Origin: Brachypterus glaber
Taxonomy: Eukaryota; Arthropoda; Insecta; Coleoptera; Kateretidae
Direction of reading: 5' to 3'
DNA: 64,000 nt
Assembly (NCBI GenBank): GCA_958510825.1
Contig: OY294044.1
Location: forward strand, 69,204,095 to 69,268,094
Shown: positions 1 through 10,960 of the stretch, in pieces
Layout: each line of letters starts with the position of its first letter
Position numbering within the stretch: the stretch's first letter is position 1
Notes under the pieces: model-generated
What the model was told of the DNA's origin: nothing
The model's input: the letters and a program-made list of their open reading frames with translations, nothing else
Databases searched by the model: none
Program-made: the position numbers and the translations under genes

Positions 1-304
1 GCGAACGCTATGATTTTATAACACAACTGTAAACCTATTGTAGGTAATTCAAATCCTGCACGAAAGAATCGCGTATTTTTTCAAACCGTAAAAAATGACG
101 GATTGTTTTATAAATATAATATTTAAATAATATATTAATTATAATAATTATAATTAATTACGTATTATGATATATCATAAGATAATTTCAATTATTAGCC
201 CTATTATAATATTATAATATTAAAGGGCCCCTATATTAACCCCAGAAACATGTACCAAGGTATTATACTTAGCTAAGCTGAGAGCTAAGCTGCAGGTTAT
301 CCAA
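1..304. other. AT-rich stretch without a recognised gene
   Basis: No coding or RNA gene is visible. The only notable feature is a 17-nt motif at 216-232 (AATATTAAAGGGCCCCT) that recurs at 38,615-38,631, which suggests a dispersed repeat. The rest is mixed AT sequence. Confidence 0.5.
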
Positions 305-588
305 TATGTTTTATGTTTTATGTTTATGTTTTATGTTTATTTTTAACCTCGTACTATTCCACTTAATTAAGCATCCCCTAAGTCCAGGACTTGTGTGGGC
401 TAGTAGTAGAGGGAACCACCGGCTTTAATTGACTTTCGAACCAATATATCTAGGGAGTACGCCTTCGCCAAATTTCAATTATTAATTAACTGAAAAAGGC
501 AATCGGCGCCAGTGAGGTTTGAACTCACGATCATTAGCTCAGTGTCAATGCTATATCGATGCCTTAAACCGCTGAGCTAATCCCCCAT
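305..588 (-). mobile_element. tRNA-derived SINE, copy 1 (full length)
   Basis: Read on the minus strand. The tRNA-like head starts near 588 (GGGGGATTAGCTCAGCGG, A-box-like), followed by a B-box-like GAGTTCAAACCTC near 518-530, a GGCGCC junction and a unique body. The body ends in a conserved segment (344-425) and a tail of imperfect AAACATA units (305-344). The body matches copies at 25.8 kb, 55.6 kb and, truncated, 3.5 kb. It would be an RNA polymerase III transcript mobilised by a LINE. The head differs from those of the other copies except for the T arm. Confidence 0.85.
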
Positions 589-668
589 AAATAAATATAA
601 ATACCCTATTATCTTTAAAAGTACAATTAATATGATAATAATTATTATAAATATAATAACCTAATTAA

Positions 669-872
669 GGGTCGTCCATAAAATACGTCACACAAATTTA
701 CTTAAATTCATACACTTCATACCCCGTTTCTCGCGTTATTAAAGGATGTAGATATTTTATATTTTGGCTACCCCCCAATAGGGGGGGTGTTACGGGGGGT
801 AGCCGAAATATAAAATCTCTACAGCCTTTATTAACGCGAGAAACGGGGTATGAATTGTATGAATTTTGGTCA
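669..872. mobile_element. Palindromic MITE with G-rich loop
   Basis: Two inverted arms of about 58 bp (about 719-776 and 798-852) are nearly perfect complements, reading CATACCCCGTTTCTCGCG inwards and its complement outwards. They are separated by a short loop of C and G runs. The left outer sequence starts GGGTCGTCCATAAAATACG, a terminus also present at 941. No coding capacity. The right outer terminus seems to be lost. Confidence 0.75.
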
Positions 873-940
873 ATTTAATTAATTAATTAATTAATATTAA
901 TTATTATATTAATAATTGGATATTGTACTTTTTATGATAA

Positions 941-1075
941 GGGGTCGTCCATAAAATACCTCACACAAATCGAACAAAATTCATACACTTCATACCCTGT
1001 TTCTCGCCTTATTAAAGGCTGTAGAGATATTATATTTTGGCTACCCCCGCCCCCTAACACCCCCCCAACAACCTG
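941..1075. mobile_element. Partial second copy of the G-rich MITE
   Basis: Starts GGGGTCGTCCATAAAATACC and follows the left half of the element at 669-872 (ATTCATACACTTCATACCC, then TCTCGCC, then a run of C). It breaks off at the C-rich loop, so only one arm remains. A related core (ATTCATACACTTCAT plus AGGCTGTAGAGATATTAT) lies in the element at 42,261-42,468. Confidence 0.7.
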
Positions 1076-1234
1076 TTTTTTGGGGGAAGGTGACTGTTCT
1101 GTGCTGGCTCTGCTCGGAGAGCGGGGTTGGCAACCGCAATCGTCCTAAAATTTGTATTTTTGAAAATGGACGTTTTAATTAATGTCATCAGTATATTTTA
1201 GTTTAAACACTAGTCCTTTGTTATACGCCCCCCC

Positions 1235-1345
1235 CACTTTACCTTGAGTACAATGGAGACAGGGGGGCAAGGGGAAACACTTTTTTAAATAGAAACGGGG
1301 ACGTGTTATACATTATTTTAAAGCTTATAAAATTCTCTATTCGAC
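1235..1345 (+). repeat. Dispersed module, copy 1
   Basis: Contains a G-rich stretch followed by a segment ending in ACATTATTTTAAAGCTTAT and AAATTCTCT. The same order is seen near 2,690-2,760, 51,750-51,790, 59,270-59,310 and 60,420-60,450. No protein is evident. It appears to be an internal piece of a larger dispersed element. Confidence 0.5.
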
Positions 1346-1764
1346 TATATGCACTACTATCCTTTAAAATATCAGCCCGTGTACATTTATTGCAATTTAA
1401 CACAGGAATTTCTCGTTATTTGACTGGACTAACTCGTGTCGAGTGTTGGTCCAAGTGAAGAAAATTTTCGACAGGGTCAAACACCTTGCACTGATTTACG
1501 GTTATAGTTCTTCTAAAATCAGATGCACTTACCTTTCACAAAAAATAATTAACGGAATTTTGAATTGTTTTATGCTTTTCAGTCGACCTTTGAGCAATGG
1601 CCTCCGACAAAATAGGTTTTTTTAATTCATCAAATTAAAATTTTTGTTTTCTTTATACTTTCCCTTGCGTTAGTAAAAAAAATTCGAAAAATTTGTGTTG
1701 CTTTTTTTTATGTTTTTGGACGTTTTATATAAAAAAAAATATGATTTCCGTAAAAAAAAACTAT

Positions 1765-2100
1765 GCGTCGGTCTGTCGGTCTGTGTGTACGAGAAATTTG
1801 TGATCACGATAACTCAAGAACGCTTCGGGCTACAGACTTTAAATTTGGACCACAGATTGATTATCCAAAGTTCTAGGCTGGAATTGTTTTTCGTAAAAAT
1901 CGGGTTAGCTTAAGGGGGTAAAATGGGGTAAAAATAATTTTTTTTTAAAACTCATTTTTTTCAATTTATTTTTTATTTTACGAAAAACGAAACTTTTTTG
2001 AAAAAAAAAATATATATTTTTTTTGTTTTTAATTTTAATGATCCTAGGGCTATAGGGGAAAGTATTTTTTGGCAGCAGTATTTTACTTAATTAGCTAAGA
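1765..2100 (+). repeat. GTCGGTCTGT / CGATAACTCAAGAACG repeat block
   Basis: A GTCGGTCTGTCGGTCTGTG run is followed by CACGATAACTCAAGAACG and a segment reading TTTAAATTTGGACC. The same order appears at 27.16 kb, and weaker forms at 5.04 and 10.1 kb. From about 1,920 it continues into poly-A/T sequence with GGCAGCAGTATTTTA, shared with 18.77 kb and, inverted, with 32.7 and 33.6 kb. A 72-codon open frame here is not supported as a gene. Confidence 0.5.
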
Positions 2101-2197
2101 CAAAAAAATTCTTCATTTTTATTGCATTTTACTAGATAATTTGGATCACCCTGGGTCGAAATTTACACTAAAAAAATATTTCTGCCTCTCTGTAGAC

Positions 2198-2447
2198 ACG
2201 ATACACATAAAAAATATTATCTTAAATCAAGAATGTGTGATTTGGATATAACGAAGGAAATTAGATATTTTTTAAAGCAAAATTTTGCTTCAAATATGAA
2301 AGGATAAAGGATGAAAGGATAAAGAAGAATATATTTTTAAATATGAAAGGATAAAAATATGGCATGCATAAAAAAAGAATATATTCTGTTGTAATATACA
2401 AATCACCTTATTCTTGATTTAAGACAATGTTTTTCTGTGTGTACTAT
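2198..2447. mobile_element. Small foldback (MITE-like) element
   Basis: Inverted ends of about 55 bp share TCTTAAATCAAGAAT and GTGATTTG (2,222-2,245, and their complement near 2,400-2,425). The interior has three copies of ATGAAAGGATAAA (2,296-2,360) and no coding capacity. The termini do not match a superfamily I know. Confidence 0.65.
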
Positions 2448-2679
2448 CCGAAAACGTTTTTATTTTCTCGCAACTCCCGGGAACAGAGAACTTGACCTCG
2501 TCCCGGACTGAAAAATGCCGGGACCAAAGTACCGGGACTTTGGTTTCCAAAATAAAAAATAAAACCCTCACCGCTCCTAACTTTTAAACGAGAGGAGAAA
2601 TCTAATTAAAATTTGGAACGCGTAAATAAGACAACTTATACTATACTATATTTGATATTTGTAGCTAATAAAGTGTGTG

Positions 2680-2880
2680 GAGAAGATCATAGGGGGGATT
2701 ATTTAAAAGCTCATAAAATTTTCTATTTGACCATATATTTTTTAATTTTTTAAAATATATTTTAAGTTTAAAATGGGGTTAAAAATTGGAATTTTCGTCA
2801 AAGTTTCTTTAAAAAAGTCGAAGAATTTTTGTTAAATTTTATGATGCAAAAAAAGTAAATTATATTTTTAAACAAATGTT
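2680..2880 (+). repeat. Dispersed module, copy 2
   Basis: Shares AAAAGCTCATAAAATT plus TTCTATTTGACC and then AAAATGGGGTTAAAAATTGG with the blocks at 1.3 kb, 51.7 kb and 59.3 kb. The surrounding poly-A/T sequence makes boundaries uncertain. Confidence 0.4.
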
Positions 2881-3476
2881 TAATGATATAAATAAAAATA
2901 CTCAAACAACATCCACACAAAATCCACAAAAATCGCATTTTCTAGCAAAACAAATTGAAAAATCAACTTCTTTAAAAAAATGTTTAAAAAAAAATGGTCA
3001 AATAGAAAATTTTAATTGCTTTAAAGTGATAGTTTTTACATTTTTTGACTCTCATACTCCACTTCAATTTTGACTAAAGATTTGCCGAACAGAAAGAACT
3101 TTTGTAGGGGAAATCGCCTTGTATGCATGTAAAATGTAAAAAACTTAATAAATTTTTTTATTTTTTTACAAGTCTTTCCTCGTGGAAAGTAATAAGATTT
3201 CGAGATGTATGTAATGCCATGTGATCCTCTGCAGGTATTAATATCTTGCAAGAACTAATAAATAGCAAGGTTTCAAGTGTTTTTTCGCTAGGGTGAGTAA
3301 TTTAAAGTCATGTAACATTACCCTGTAAAAAATTGAAAAATTGTAGTTTTCAGGTAAAGAGGCGTAAATTATAAGTTAGCGCAGATAGAAAATTAGCAGA
3401 AAAATAAGCCCTGTAGATATAGCATTGCTTCGTTTGATACTGTATACATGTACCATCGTTCGTATGTTTACAGTAC
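2881..3476. other. AT-rich stretch, no supported gene
   Basis: Two short open frames overlap on opposite strands (2,876-3,073 + and 3,036-3,251 -). Both have low-complexity Lys/Phe/Asn composition and look like chance frames in AT-rich DNA. Nothing else was recognised. Confidence 0.5.
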
Positions 3477-3588
3477 ATGTTTATTAACCTCGTACTATTC
3501 TACTTAATTAAGCATCCCCTAAGAACAGGAGTTGTGTGGGCTAGGAGTGGAGAGAACCACCGGCTTTAACTGACTTTCAAACCAATTT
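3477..3588 (-). mobile_element. tRNA-derived SINE, copy 2 (5'-truncated)
   Basis: Matches only the 3' body of the SINE: ACCTCGTACTATTCTACTTA, then TTGTGTGGGCTAGGAGTGG, then CCACCGGCTTTAACTGAC. The tRNA-like head and middle are missing, as expected when LINE-mediated reverse transcription stops early. It is more diverged than the copies at 25.8 and 55.6 kb. Confidence 0.8.
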
Positions 3589-3663
3589 ACTATTGCAATG
3601 GTACAGTATTCTGGAATATTTACGGGTTACCGTGTTATATAATTTTTTTTTTGATTGTGACTA

Positions 3664-4422
3664 CACCTTTTCAGGTTGTAAATAGGAAAGTGTAAATTGA
3701 TATTCAGAATTTCAAGTTAAATTTCAGAAAGTATAAATTGTAATTCAGATTTGCAAGTTATATTTTTAGAAAGTGTAAATTGTAATTCAGATTTTCAACT
3801 TATATTTCAGAAAGTGTAAATTAAATTTCATAAACTGTAAATTATATTTCAGAAAGCGTAAGTTGAAATTCAGAAAGTGTAAATTATATTTCAGAAATTA
3901 TAACTTTATATTATTATTACAGAGTAAATTGTATTTTAGAAAGTGTAAATTAAATTTCAGAAATATTAATTTTGTTAAGTTTTATGTAAAAAATACAATA
4001 TTTATTACCGAATATATGTATAATACATAACTGCTACTTTTTTTTAAATTTGTTGAATACAATAATACGTTCCGAAATAAAAATTATGATTTCTGATTTA
4101 CACTTTCTGAAATTGAATTTACAGATCCAAATTTAAATAAAATAACACGTTCTGAAAATTAATTTCTACTTTCTGAAATATAATTTACACTTTCTGAATT
4201 TCAACTTACGCTTACTGAAATATATATTACAAATCTGAATTTCAATTTATACTTTCTGAAATATAACTTGCAAATCCGAATTACAATTTACACTTTCTGA
4301 AATATAATTTAAAAATCTGAATTACAATTTATACTTTCTGAAATTTATTTTAAAAATCTGAATATCAAATTACACTGTCTGAAATTAATATCAAACTTTC
4401 TGATTTACAACTTGAAAAGGTG
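3664..4422. mobile_element. Foldback element with arrayed internal repeats
   Basis: Ends are CACCTTTTCAGGTTGTAAAT (left) and its near complement ATTTACAACTTGAAAAGGTG (right), each next to TA, so a TA target duplication is likely. Both arms, about 300 bp each, consist of many degenerate copies of a unit of about 23 bp, GAAAGTGTAAATTxTAATTCA, in opposite orientation. The centre (about 3,970-4,080) is unique and AT-rich. No coding capacity. This resembles foldback transposons whose arms are built of short direct repeats. Confidence 0.85.
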
Positions 4423-4489
4423 TAATTATAATGAATTATTAAAATATATTTAATTTTAAACTGTATTTTCTTTTTCTACTACTAACCTA

Positions 4490-5000
4490 TCTAGTTATCC
4501 AATCAAATCGATGAAAAAATTGAATCGTTTCTTTTGAGTGCGGTTTCATTTTCAAACTAGCTTATAGGCTCAGTGTTTTGATTAATTTGTGTTAACATGT
4601 ATTTTTTATAAAAAAATTAATACTTCTGAAACCGTTCTATAAATATTATAAATATTGAAATTGATTTTACAATTGAAATGTTGTGTTTGTGATTTGTTTT
4701 AGTGGATAAATACAGATTAACGGGTTAACTATATGTTTTGAGGTTATGTTATTAAAGAAGTTTTTATTTATATGAAATGATTATCTTGTCAAAAAGAACA
4801 TATAGTTCAAGACCAAAAGGTCCTATTTCTTTATAAATATTACAGTAAAGGTAAAGCATCTTATTAAAAAAAAGCTTAAAAATTACAAGTTTTGGTTAGC
4901 TGAAAAAAAAACTGTTCGCCCGCAAAACATGAACAAAAACTGATGCTTTTAGAATTAATGAAATAAAAATATTCTTTTTGAATGTTGGGATTTAGTATGC
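4490..5000 (+). repeat. Dispersed repeat R1, copy A
   Basis: About 500 bp matches the reverse complement of 50,815-51,360. Shared pieces in order are GGTTTCATTTTCAAACTAGC, CAGTGTTTTGATTA, GATTAACGGGTTAAC, GACCAAAAGGTCCTA, TTTACAGTAAAGGTAAAGC (approximate) and CAAAACATGAACAAAAACTG. Divergence is moderate. No open reading frame. Confidence 0.8.
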
Positions 5001-5034
5001 CATAAAACATCGAGAAAATGTAAATAAGTGGGTG

Positions 5035-5200
5035 TTAAAAAAATGTCCGTCTCTCTGTCAGTCTTTCTGTCCGTCTGTCTGTATGTAAACATTATAACTT
5101 TTGAACAAGCGGAATTTAAAAAAAACTTTCACCAAACAGTTCAGGACCTTTGTAGTTTGTGTCACGTGAGATATAGTTAATATTGGTGTAGGGTAAGGGG
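5035..5200 (+). repeat. GTCCGTCTGTCTGT block
   Basis: A CTGTC-rich run (5,044-5,085) is followed by ATTATAACTTTTGAACAAGC, resembling the order at 27.16 kb. A 60-codon minus-strand frame across it has no recognisable domain. Confidence 0.4.
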
Positions 5201-5280
5201 AAAGTGAGAAAAGTAATATATTTGCAAAGCTAAAAAGCATTTAAAATTTCCTACAAAAACATTTTAAATTATTTTTGTCA

Positions 5281-5429
5281 TAGAACTATTGTACTGCCCT
5301 ACTACGCTAGAAAACAGTAACTCCATTTATCGCATAGCAGCGTTTTCAAAATATTACATCAGAGTCAAAACGTCGCTAGGCGACAAATGGAGTTGCTGCT
5401 TTCTAGCGTAGTAGGGCAGTATAGTTCTA
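5281..5429. mobile_element. 149-bp palindromic MITE
   Basis: Terminal inverted repeats of about 32 bp: TAGAACTATTGTACTGCCC then TACTACGCTAGAAA on the left, with the complement TTTCTAGCGTAGTAGGGCAG then TATAGTTCTA on the right. The subterminal part is also palindromic (ACTCCATTT/AAATGGAGT, CGCATAGCAGCG region). No coding capacity. Confidence 0.85.
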
Positions 5430-5663
5430 CTTACAATAAGTAAACGAGATATAGCAATTTAAATCTAAAAAAGGTAGGTATCCGTTTTGGTTTGTTTGTT
5501 TTTTTTTTGTTTTGGTAAATCTATAGTTAGATCTATAAAACTTCCATATTTTTTAGTGAGATATATTCTAAAAAATTGGATTTTTTTTGTTGAGGACAAG
5601 GTTTTCTAGCACAACTACACCCTGTAATTACAGATACATTTTATATTAAAAAATCCCCACATT

Positions 5664-5698
5664 GAAGTGAAGTGAAGTGAAGTGAAGTGAAGTGAAGT
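5664..5698 (+). repeat. (GAAGT)7 microsatellite
   Basis: Seven perfect tandem copies of the pentamer GAAGT. Confidence 0.95.
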
Positions 5699-6790
5699 CA
5701 TAACTTAATAGCCTCGTTAATAGCATCAAAGCAAGTTATACTTTTTTGTAAATAATAGTAAATATGTAATAGTTATTAGGAGACAACCTGCTATATGCTC
5801 TTTTGTAAAATTAAAAGGAGCTCTTTATAAATTAAAAATATTCTTAAATTTTTGCTTACTCCTTACTACTACTAAAACTGCAATATATTGGTGTTTTATG
5901 GAACGTTGATTGTATTGTAACGTAGCTGACACTCAAGGACCCAGGTTTATTAACTTTGCAGCAAATTATTCTTTAAAATAAATTATAATAAATTATAATT
6001 TATATAAATAAAAATCGAATATTTTTTCCGTAGGCTTTTACTTGGTTCATTGTAATAATTTACAAGATTTTTATTTTTGGTTATCACTGTAAAAGTTTTA
6101 AATCCAAATTTTGACATATTAAGTAGAGCAGTAAGGTCTGTGGCTCAGACTTTGATCATTTTCTAAGAAAGACTAGTAGTAGTAATTGATAACTGGTCTA
6201 AATTGACCCTTCTTGTCTATTCTAAGTCTAGTTAAGTTAACCAGGTTGACTACTTTCGTCTCTGCCAAATCTTCCAGGCCACGACATCTTGTTAGACAAG
6301 GGCAATATGAACTTTTCACGGGTGTTGCTGCTCCGAGGGTATTATGCACCAGCCAGAAAAAAAAAGAGACAAAATTCTGAATTTCGGCATACGATATTTT
6401 TGATACCGCTGATTTCGAAAAATAAAAAAAAGTCTACTCCATTAGAGTGATCCAAAATTTTATTTTTGTTTCGATCTTTCTATAAATGTGTCAAATGGCT
6501 TCTTCTGAATATGTTTATGCAGACCAATTTTCATAACTTCTAAATTCAAAATGGCGGAGTCAATATTTCGCTTCGGTTTTTAAACCTTAACTGTATTGCA
6601 CGAAACTAAGGCTATTTTTTGCAAAGTCATCGGTTTTAGAGAAATAAAAGCATTTATTATGATAAAGATATGATCAAAGTTAACAATTTAACCCGCTATT
6701 TTGGTGAAAATCTATATTTTAAGACCTGTAAAATAAATTAAATTTTTTAATTATAGAATATATCCTTAATTATCCTCAGGTATATCTAAA
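5699..6790. other. Unannotated stretch
   Basis: Mostly AT-rich. Around 6,370-6,425, a segment reading AAAATTCTGAATTTCGGC then GATACCGCTGATTTCG is the approximate reverse complement of pieces at 9,722-9,770 and 9,833-9,850, so another dispersed repeat exists. A moderately GC-richer piece at 6,245-6,355 has no recognisable protein. No gene can be supported. Confidence 0.4.
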
Positions 6791-7118
6791 TAGTTATTTA
6801 TGGTACTAGTGGGTAAAGTAAGATATTGCCCATGAGAAAATTAACCTGCGGAAGTCAGCCAAGTAGGAAAATTTTCGAGAGGGCAATATCGGTTTACCAA
6901 TGAGTGCCATACAAGGTTTTATCCAATAAATCTTAGGAATTCATATTTTTATTAAAAATTTTAATGAGATTTACAAGAAAATAATTTGACAAGTGACAGT
7001 TGAGTGGGTAAAATAAATAATTATCCACTCAATAAAGTAAAAGCCACGCGGGGGTTATTATTGAGTTTATCTATTTAAAATAAAGCTGGTAATTGTCTCA
7101 TTATCTGTATGTATTGGA
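6791..7118 (+). repeat. Left inverted arm of a 4.5-kb composite structure
   Basis: About 330 bp matches the reverse complement of 11,041-11,346. Shared blocks include TACTAGTGGGTAAAGTAAGA, GAGGGCAATATCGGTTTACC, GGCACTCATxG (complement), GACAAGTGACAGTTGAGTGG and AAGCCACGCGGGGGTTATTA. The two arms enclose about 3.9 kb. They could be terminal inverted repeats of one large element or two inverted insertions. Confidence 0.8.
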
Positions 7119-7245
7119 TAAAATATATTACGTAATTAATAAAGTGTCTAATGTAAAGGTCCTCGAAACGTGAAAATAAAACTATCAGTTTAAATCATAA
7201 ATAATAAAAAATAATCATTTGTTAATGATCACTTTCCATGCAGAT

Positions 7246-9635
7246 ACTATAGGAGCTGTCTTCTTCAGACTAACACGGCGCGCCTTGGCGCCCGACTTTC
7301 ATCTCTCCGATTTTGCTCAAATTTGGCACTTATCACTTATCAAATAGGGTCCAGATTACTAGACCGAAAGGATTTTGCTAGAAAAAGACTAGTTTTGGAG
7401 ATATTAGGGTGGCTCATTTTGACGTTTTTTTAAATTCCAAAAACATGATTTACATAAATCTAAATATCAGGACTTGTGTAAAAGATAGAAAGATATTTTT
7501 GCCAGATATCAAAAAACACTAAATTTTACTCTTAAGCAAGAAAAAATTTTACGACCAATTTCATTTCAATATGGCCTACTAGATTCAACTTGTCAAATTT
7601 TAAAATGCTATCCCCAAAATACACGCCTTCGATTCGTTTTTTATTTTTTGTCAGTAAACTCATATATAGTGGTGGAGTATGCTTATAAAATATTATAAAA
7701 AGTATTTAACATTTGTAGAAGTTAGAGCAAAAAATGTCCGAGAGAAGTCCAATAGTTTACACCAAAATTTGTTTTGGCTTCAGAAACTATTTTTTTATCA
7801 AAGTAGAATTAAATACTTTTACACGTAATAAGCCAAAAGCCACGTATAAGCCAAAACAATTTAACAAAGTTCTCTTCAACCCCCACCCCATAAAATAACC
7901 ACCCAAATGTTTTAAATTGTTTCCCAGGACGTTTCCAAAATGTCTTAGGGTTGGTGAGATTTCTTCAAAATAATGCCACAAGTTCATATAATTTTTTTGA
8001 CTAGTCTACTCTGAGATATTTGACCACAAGATAAAATAGAATTTTTTTTTTTTGATAACTTTTTTACTTTTTAATATATTTTAACAATTTTTTCAGGATT
8101 TTTTTAGAAATTTAATGCTCATCGAATGATTTTAACAGAAGTTTTGAAACTTATCAGAAAAGTCAGGGATTGAATTCCGTTATGGTCCCAAACCCGTAAA
8201 TTTTTTAGGGTTACAAATTTTAGACTTTTGATTACTTTTTTTACATTATGTGACCAATTTTGATCTAATAAGTACTCTACGAAAAATTTAATAAAATGGA
8301 GCGTTTTCAAGAAAAATACACTTTATTAATCCGCAGGCAGGAGCACCGAAAAAAATATGTTTATATTATTTCAAAAATGATCAAAATTTGAGTTACGTAA
8401 TACTTAAACGTTACCTTAGATGAAAAATTAAAATCAAATCTAAGGAGCGAATAGAAGGGGGTTCTAGTCGAAAATTTCATGTGAACTTTTTATTTCATTT
8501 TAATGAGATACAAACGTTTTTAAAATAAATTATAAATAATTTATACTTTTTCGTTGCTACGGCCTGCGGATTAAAAAAGTGCCTTTTTCTTTAAAACGCT
8601 TCATTTTATCAAATTTTGGGTACTTTTTTGAAGAAAATTGCTCACAGAATGTAAAAAAAGTAATCGAAAGTTTAAAACTTGTAACCCTAAAAAAACTTAC
8701 GGGTTTGGGACCATAACGGAAGTCCGCCCCTGACTTTTCTGACAACTTTCAAAACTTCTTCCAAAATCATTCGATGAGTATTAATTTTCTTAAACAATCC
8801 TGAAAAAATTCTTAAAATATATTAAAAAGTAAAAAAGTTATCCAAATAAAAATATTTTTCTATTTCATCTCGGGGGGAAATATCTCAGAGTAGGGGGCCG
8901 TAGCCAAAAATTTTATATGAACTTCTGGCATTATTTTGAAGAAATCTGATCACCCTTAAGAGATTTTTGAAACATTCTGGGACACAATTTAATACATTTG
9001 GGGGATTATTTTATGGGGTGGGGGTTGGAGAGAGCTTTGTTAAATTCTTGCAACATTTTGGCACATACATTTTACATGTAAAAGTATTAAATTCAAGGCC
9101 TACTTTGATAAAAAAATAGTTTCTGAAGCCAAAACAAATTTTTGGTGTTAACTATTGGACCTCAATCTTTTTTTTTTTTTGCTCCAACTTCTACAAATGT
9201 CAAATACTTTTTCTATTATTTTATAGGCATACTCCACCACAATATATGAGTTCTAAGACAAAAAATTAAAAAAATCGAAGGGGTTATATTTTGGGGATAG
9301 CATTTTTAAATTTGACAAGTTGCATTTAGTAGGTCGTCATATTGAAATTAAATTTTTGGTAAATTTTTCTTGGTTAAGAGTGAAATTTAATGTTCTTTTG
9401 ATATCTGGCAAAAATATCTTTTTATCTTTTACACAAGTCCTGATATTTAGATTTATGTAAATAATTTTTTTGGAATTTTAAAAAACGTCAAAAATGAGCT
9501 TTCTAGCAAAATCCTTTCTGTCTAGTAATCTAGACCCTATTTGATAAGGATGTGCCAAGTTTGAGCAAAATTGGAAAGATGAAGGTGCGGCGCCGCGGCG
9601 CGCTGTGTTGATCTGACGAAGAAAGCTCCTATAGT
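7246..9635. mobile_element. Giant foldback element (2.39 kb, arms about 1.1 kb)
   Basis: Starts ACTATAGGAGCTGTCTTC and ends with the near complement GAAGAAAGCTCCTATAGT. The arms (7,246-8,340 and 8,561-9,635) pair along their length, for example TTCCGTTATGGTCCCAAACC (8,176) against GGGTTTGGGACCATAACGGA (8,702). A loop of about 220 bp (8,341-8,560) joins them. Both arms have CG-rich tips (GGCGCGCCTTGGCGCC, left). No open frame exceeds 66 codons, so it has no transposase. The loop holds ACGTAATACTTAAACGTTAC, very like the terminus of the MITE at 42.3 kb. Confidence 0.9.
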
Positions 9636-10100
9636 AATATATTTATTATATGGAAAACAAATTGCTAATTCTTGCTAAACACGAAAAAAAAAATAATAAA
9701 GTATGTTTAATTAAAAAATTTAGTTTATTTTATTCAAAATCAGAGGTATCAAAAATAGTCTTATGCAAAAATTTAGAATTTTCTTCTTCTTCTTCCTTTA
9801 TTTTGGCCTTTTCTCAGTGAGATAATTAGCCAAATTCAGAATTTTGTCCCTGTTGTTTACCATCCCACTGCAATTAAGTTAATTAAACTAAAGGCTAACT
9901 GTGAGTATATTGCCAGTGCATTTAAACATTTAAACACGTATGGGAGGATTCCTTGATAAAATTTTACATCTAAAAACTACAAGATGTATTTTGCTTTCCC
10001 ATTTTGAAAACTTTCAAATTTTAGTGCAAAATTTTTATTTTTTTTTGCGTATTTTTGCGTTTTATGACGTTTTATGTCAATATAAATCAATTTCGAGTAA
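9636..10100. other. Interior of composite, no gene
   Basis: AT-rich. It includes a CTTCTT pyrimidine run near 9,782-9,797 and the inverted partner of the 6,370-6,425 segment, split by about 60 bp. Overlapping frames of 77 and 99 codons on opposite strands are low-complexity. Confidence 0.4.
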
Positions 10101-10160
10101 AAAAAAAATGTCAGACGGTCGGTCGATCGGTCGGTCAATCGGTCCATCGTTCTGTAAGCA
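10100..10160 (+). repeat. GGTCGGTCGATCGGTC run
   Basis: Short degenerate tandem of GGTC/GATCGGTC (10,115-10,148), followed by ATCGTTCTGTAAGCAAACTC. It is similar in layout to the runs at 1.77, 5.04 and 27.16 kb. Confidence 0.5.
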
Positions 10161-10429
10161 AACTCTAAGCTAGAGACTTGACAATTGCTATATTGGGGTT
10201 TTTGAGGTTGCTGAAAGTGAATCTGATAATAAAAATAAAAAAAATTGAAAAACGTTCTGCAGTACAAGTAAAGCAAAACCGTGATACCATTAATATATTT
10301 TAAGCCTCCAGTTACGAGATACGGTTTTCTTTACTTGCATATTTCTTAATTTTGTAAGCGTCACATAAATTTAAAGTTCTCTGCTGAGATCGTCACATAA
10401 TTTTGGGATACTTTTGCGTTACATAACAA

Positions 10430-10587
10430 CAATGATTCCATCCGAGAACTCAATGATCCCAGCCGAAAACTTAATGATCCCATCTGAGAACTCAATGATC
10501 CCATCTGAGAACTCAATGATCCCAACCGAGAACATTAAATTTATGTGACGCTTACCATATCAACAATGATACCGGCCGAGAACTCAA
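10430..10587 (+). repeat. 21-bp minisatellite, five units plus one
   Basis: Five tandem units of 21 bp (CAATGATCCCATCTGAGAACT with few changes) occupy 10,430-10,534, and one isolated unit lies at 10,563-10,587. They are flanked by inverted pieces, CGTCACATAAATTTAAAG near 10,367 and ATTAAATTTATGTGACGC near 10,535, so the array may sit inside a small foldback. Confidence 0.85.
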
Positions 10588-10609
10588 TGCGAGCGTTACA
10601 TATTTTGGG

Positions 10610-10700
10610 ATAATTTTCGTAACGGTTTTTTCAAAACGGTTTTTTCGTAACGGTTTTTTTCGTATCGGCTTTCTCCCTAACGGTTTTTTTTCGTAACTGT
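10610..10700 (+). repeat. Short tandem of CGTAACGGTTTTTT
   Basis: Four to five degenerate copies of TTCGTAACGGTTTTTT. Low complexity; no function evident. Confidence 0.7.
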
Positions 10701-10734
10701 TTCAGCCCTTTACCAAAAAAGTCCAAACCAAAAA

Positions 10735-10960
10735 GTCTTAAATATATTAATGTTAAAATTCGAACTACACCCCTAAGGGTCGGGGGGGTAGTACTCTTGA
10801 AAATTGATATATTGGGGTTTTTGAGGTCGTTAAAACTGAATCTTAAAATAATTTTTTTACAAATCCACACTCTGAGGTGCGAATGGTAGTTTTCGTGAAA
10901 ATTGGTATATTGGGATTTTAAAGGTTGCTGAAAGTGAATCTGATAATAAAAATCCATTAC
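10735..10960 (-). repeat. Degenerate repeat of about 110 bp (CCCC-TAAGGGG family), copy 1
   Basis: Two units share TTGAAAATTGATATATTGGG with GTGAAAATTGGTATATTGGG, then TTTTGAGGTCGTTAAAAC with TTTAAAGGTTGCTGAAAG, and ACACCCCTAAGGG. The same pattern is on the opposite strand at 47,630-47,900 and weaker at 30,450-30,860. A 108-codon minus-strand frame (10,631-10,957) runs through it but mirrors the repeat rather than a known protein. Confidence 0.65.

Noticed and set aside
505..588. A genuine tRNA gene on the minus strand
   Set aside because: A- and B-box-like sequences are present, but the segment is joined to the repeated SINE body and the cloverleaf is imperfect; it is the SINE head.
10430..10587. 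CRISPR-like array
   Set aside because: The 21-bp units are contiguous with no spacers; it is a minisatellite.
10631..10957. 108-codon minus frame as a gene
   Set aside because: It follows the degenerate 110-bp repeat and short CGTAACGG tandems; no recognisable domain.
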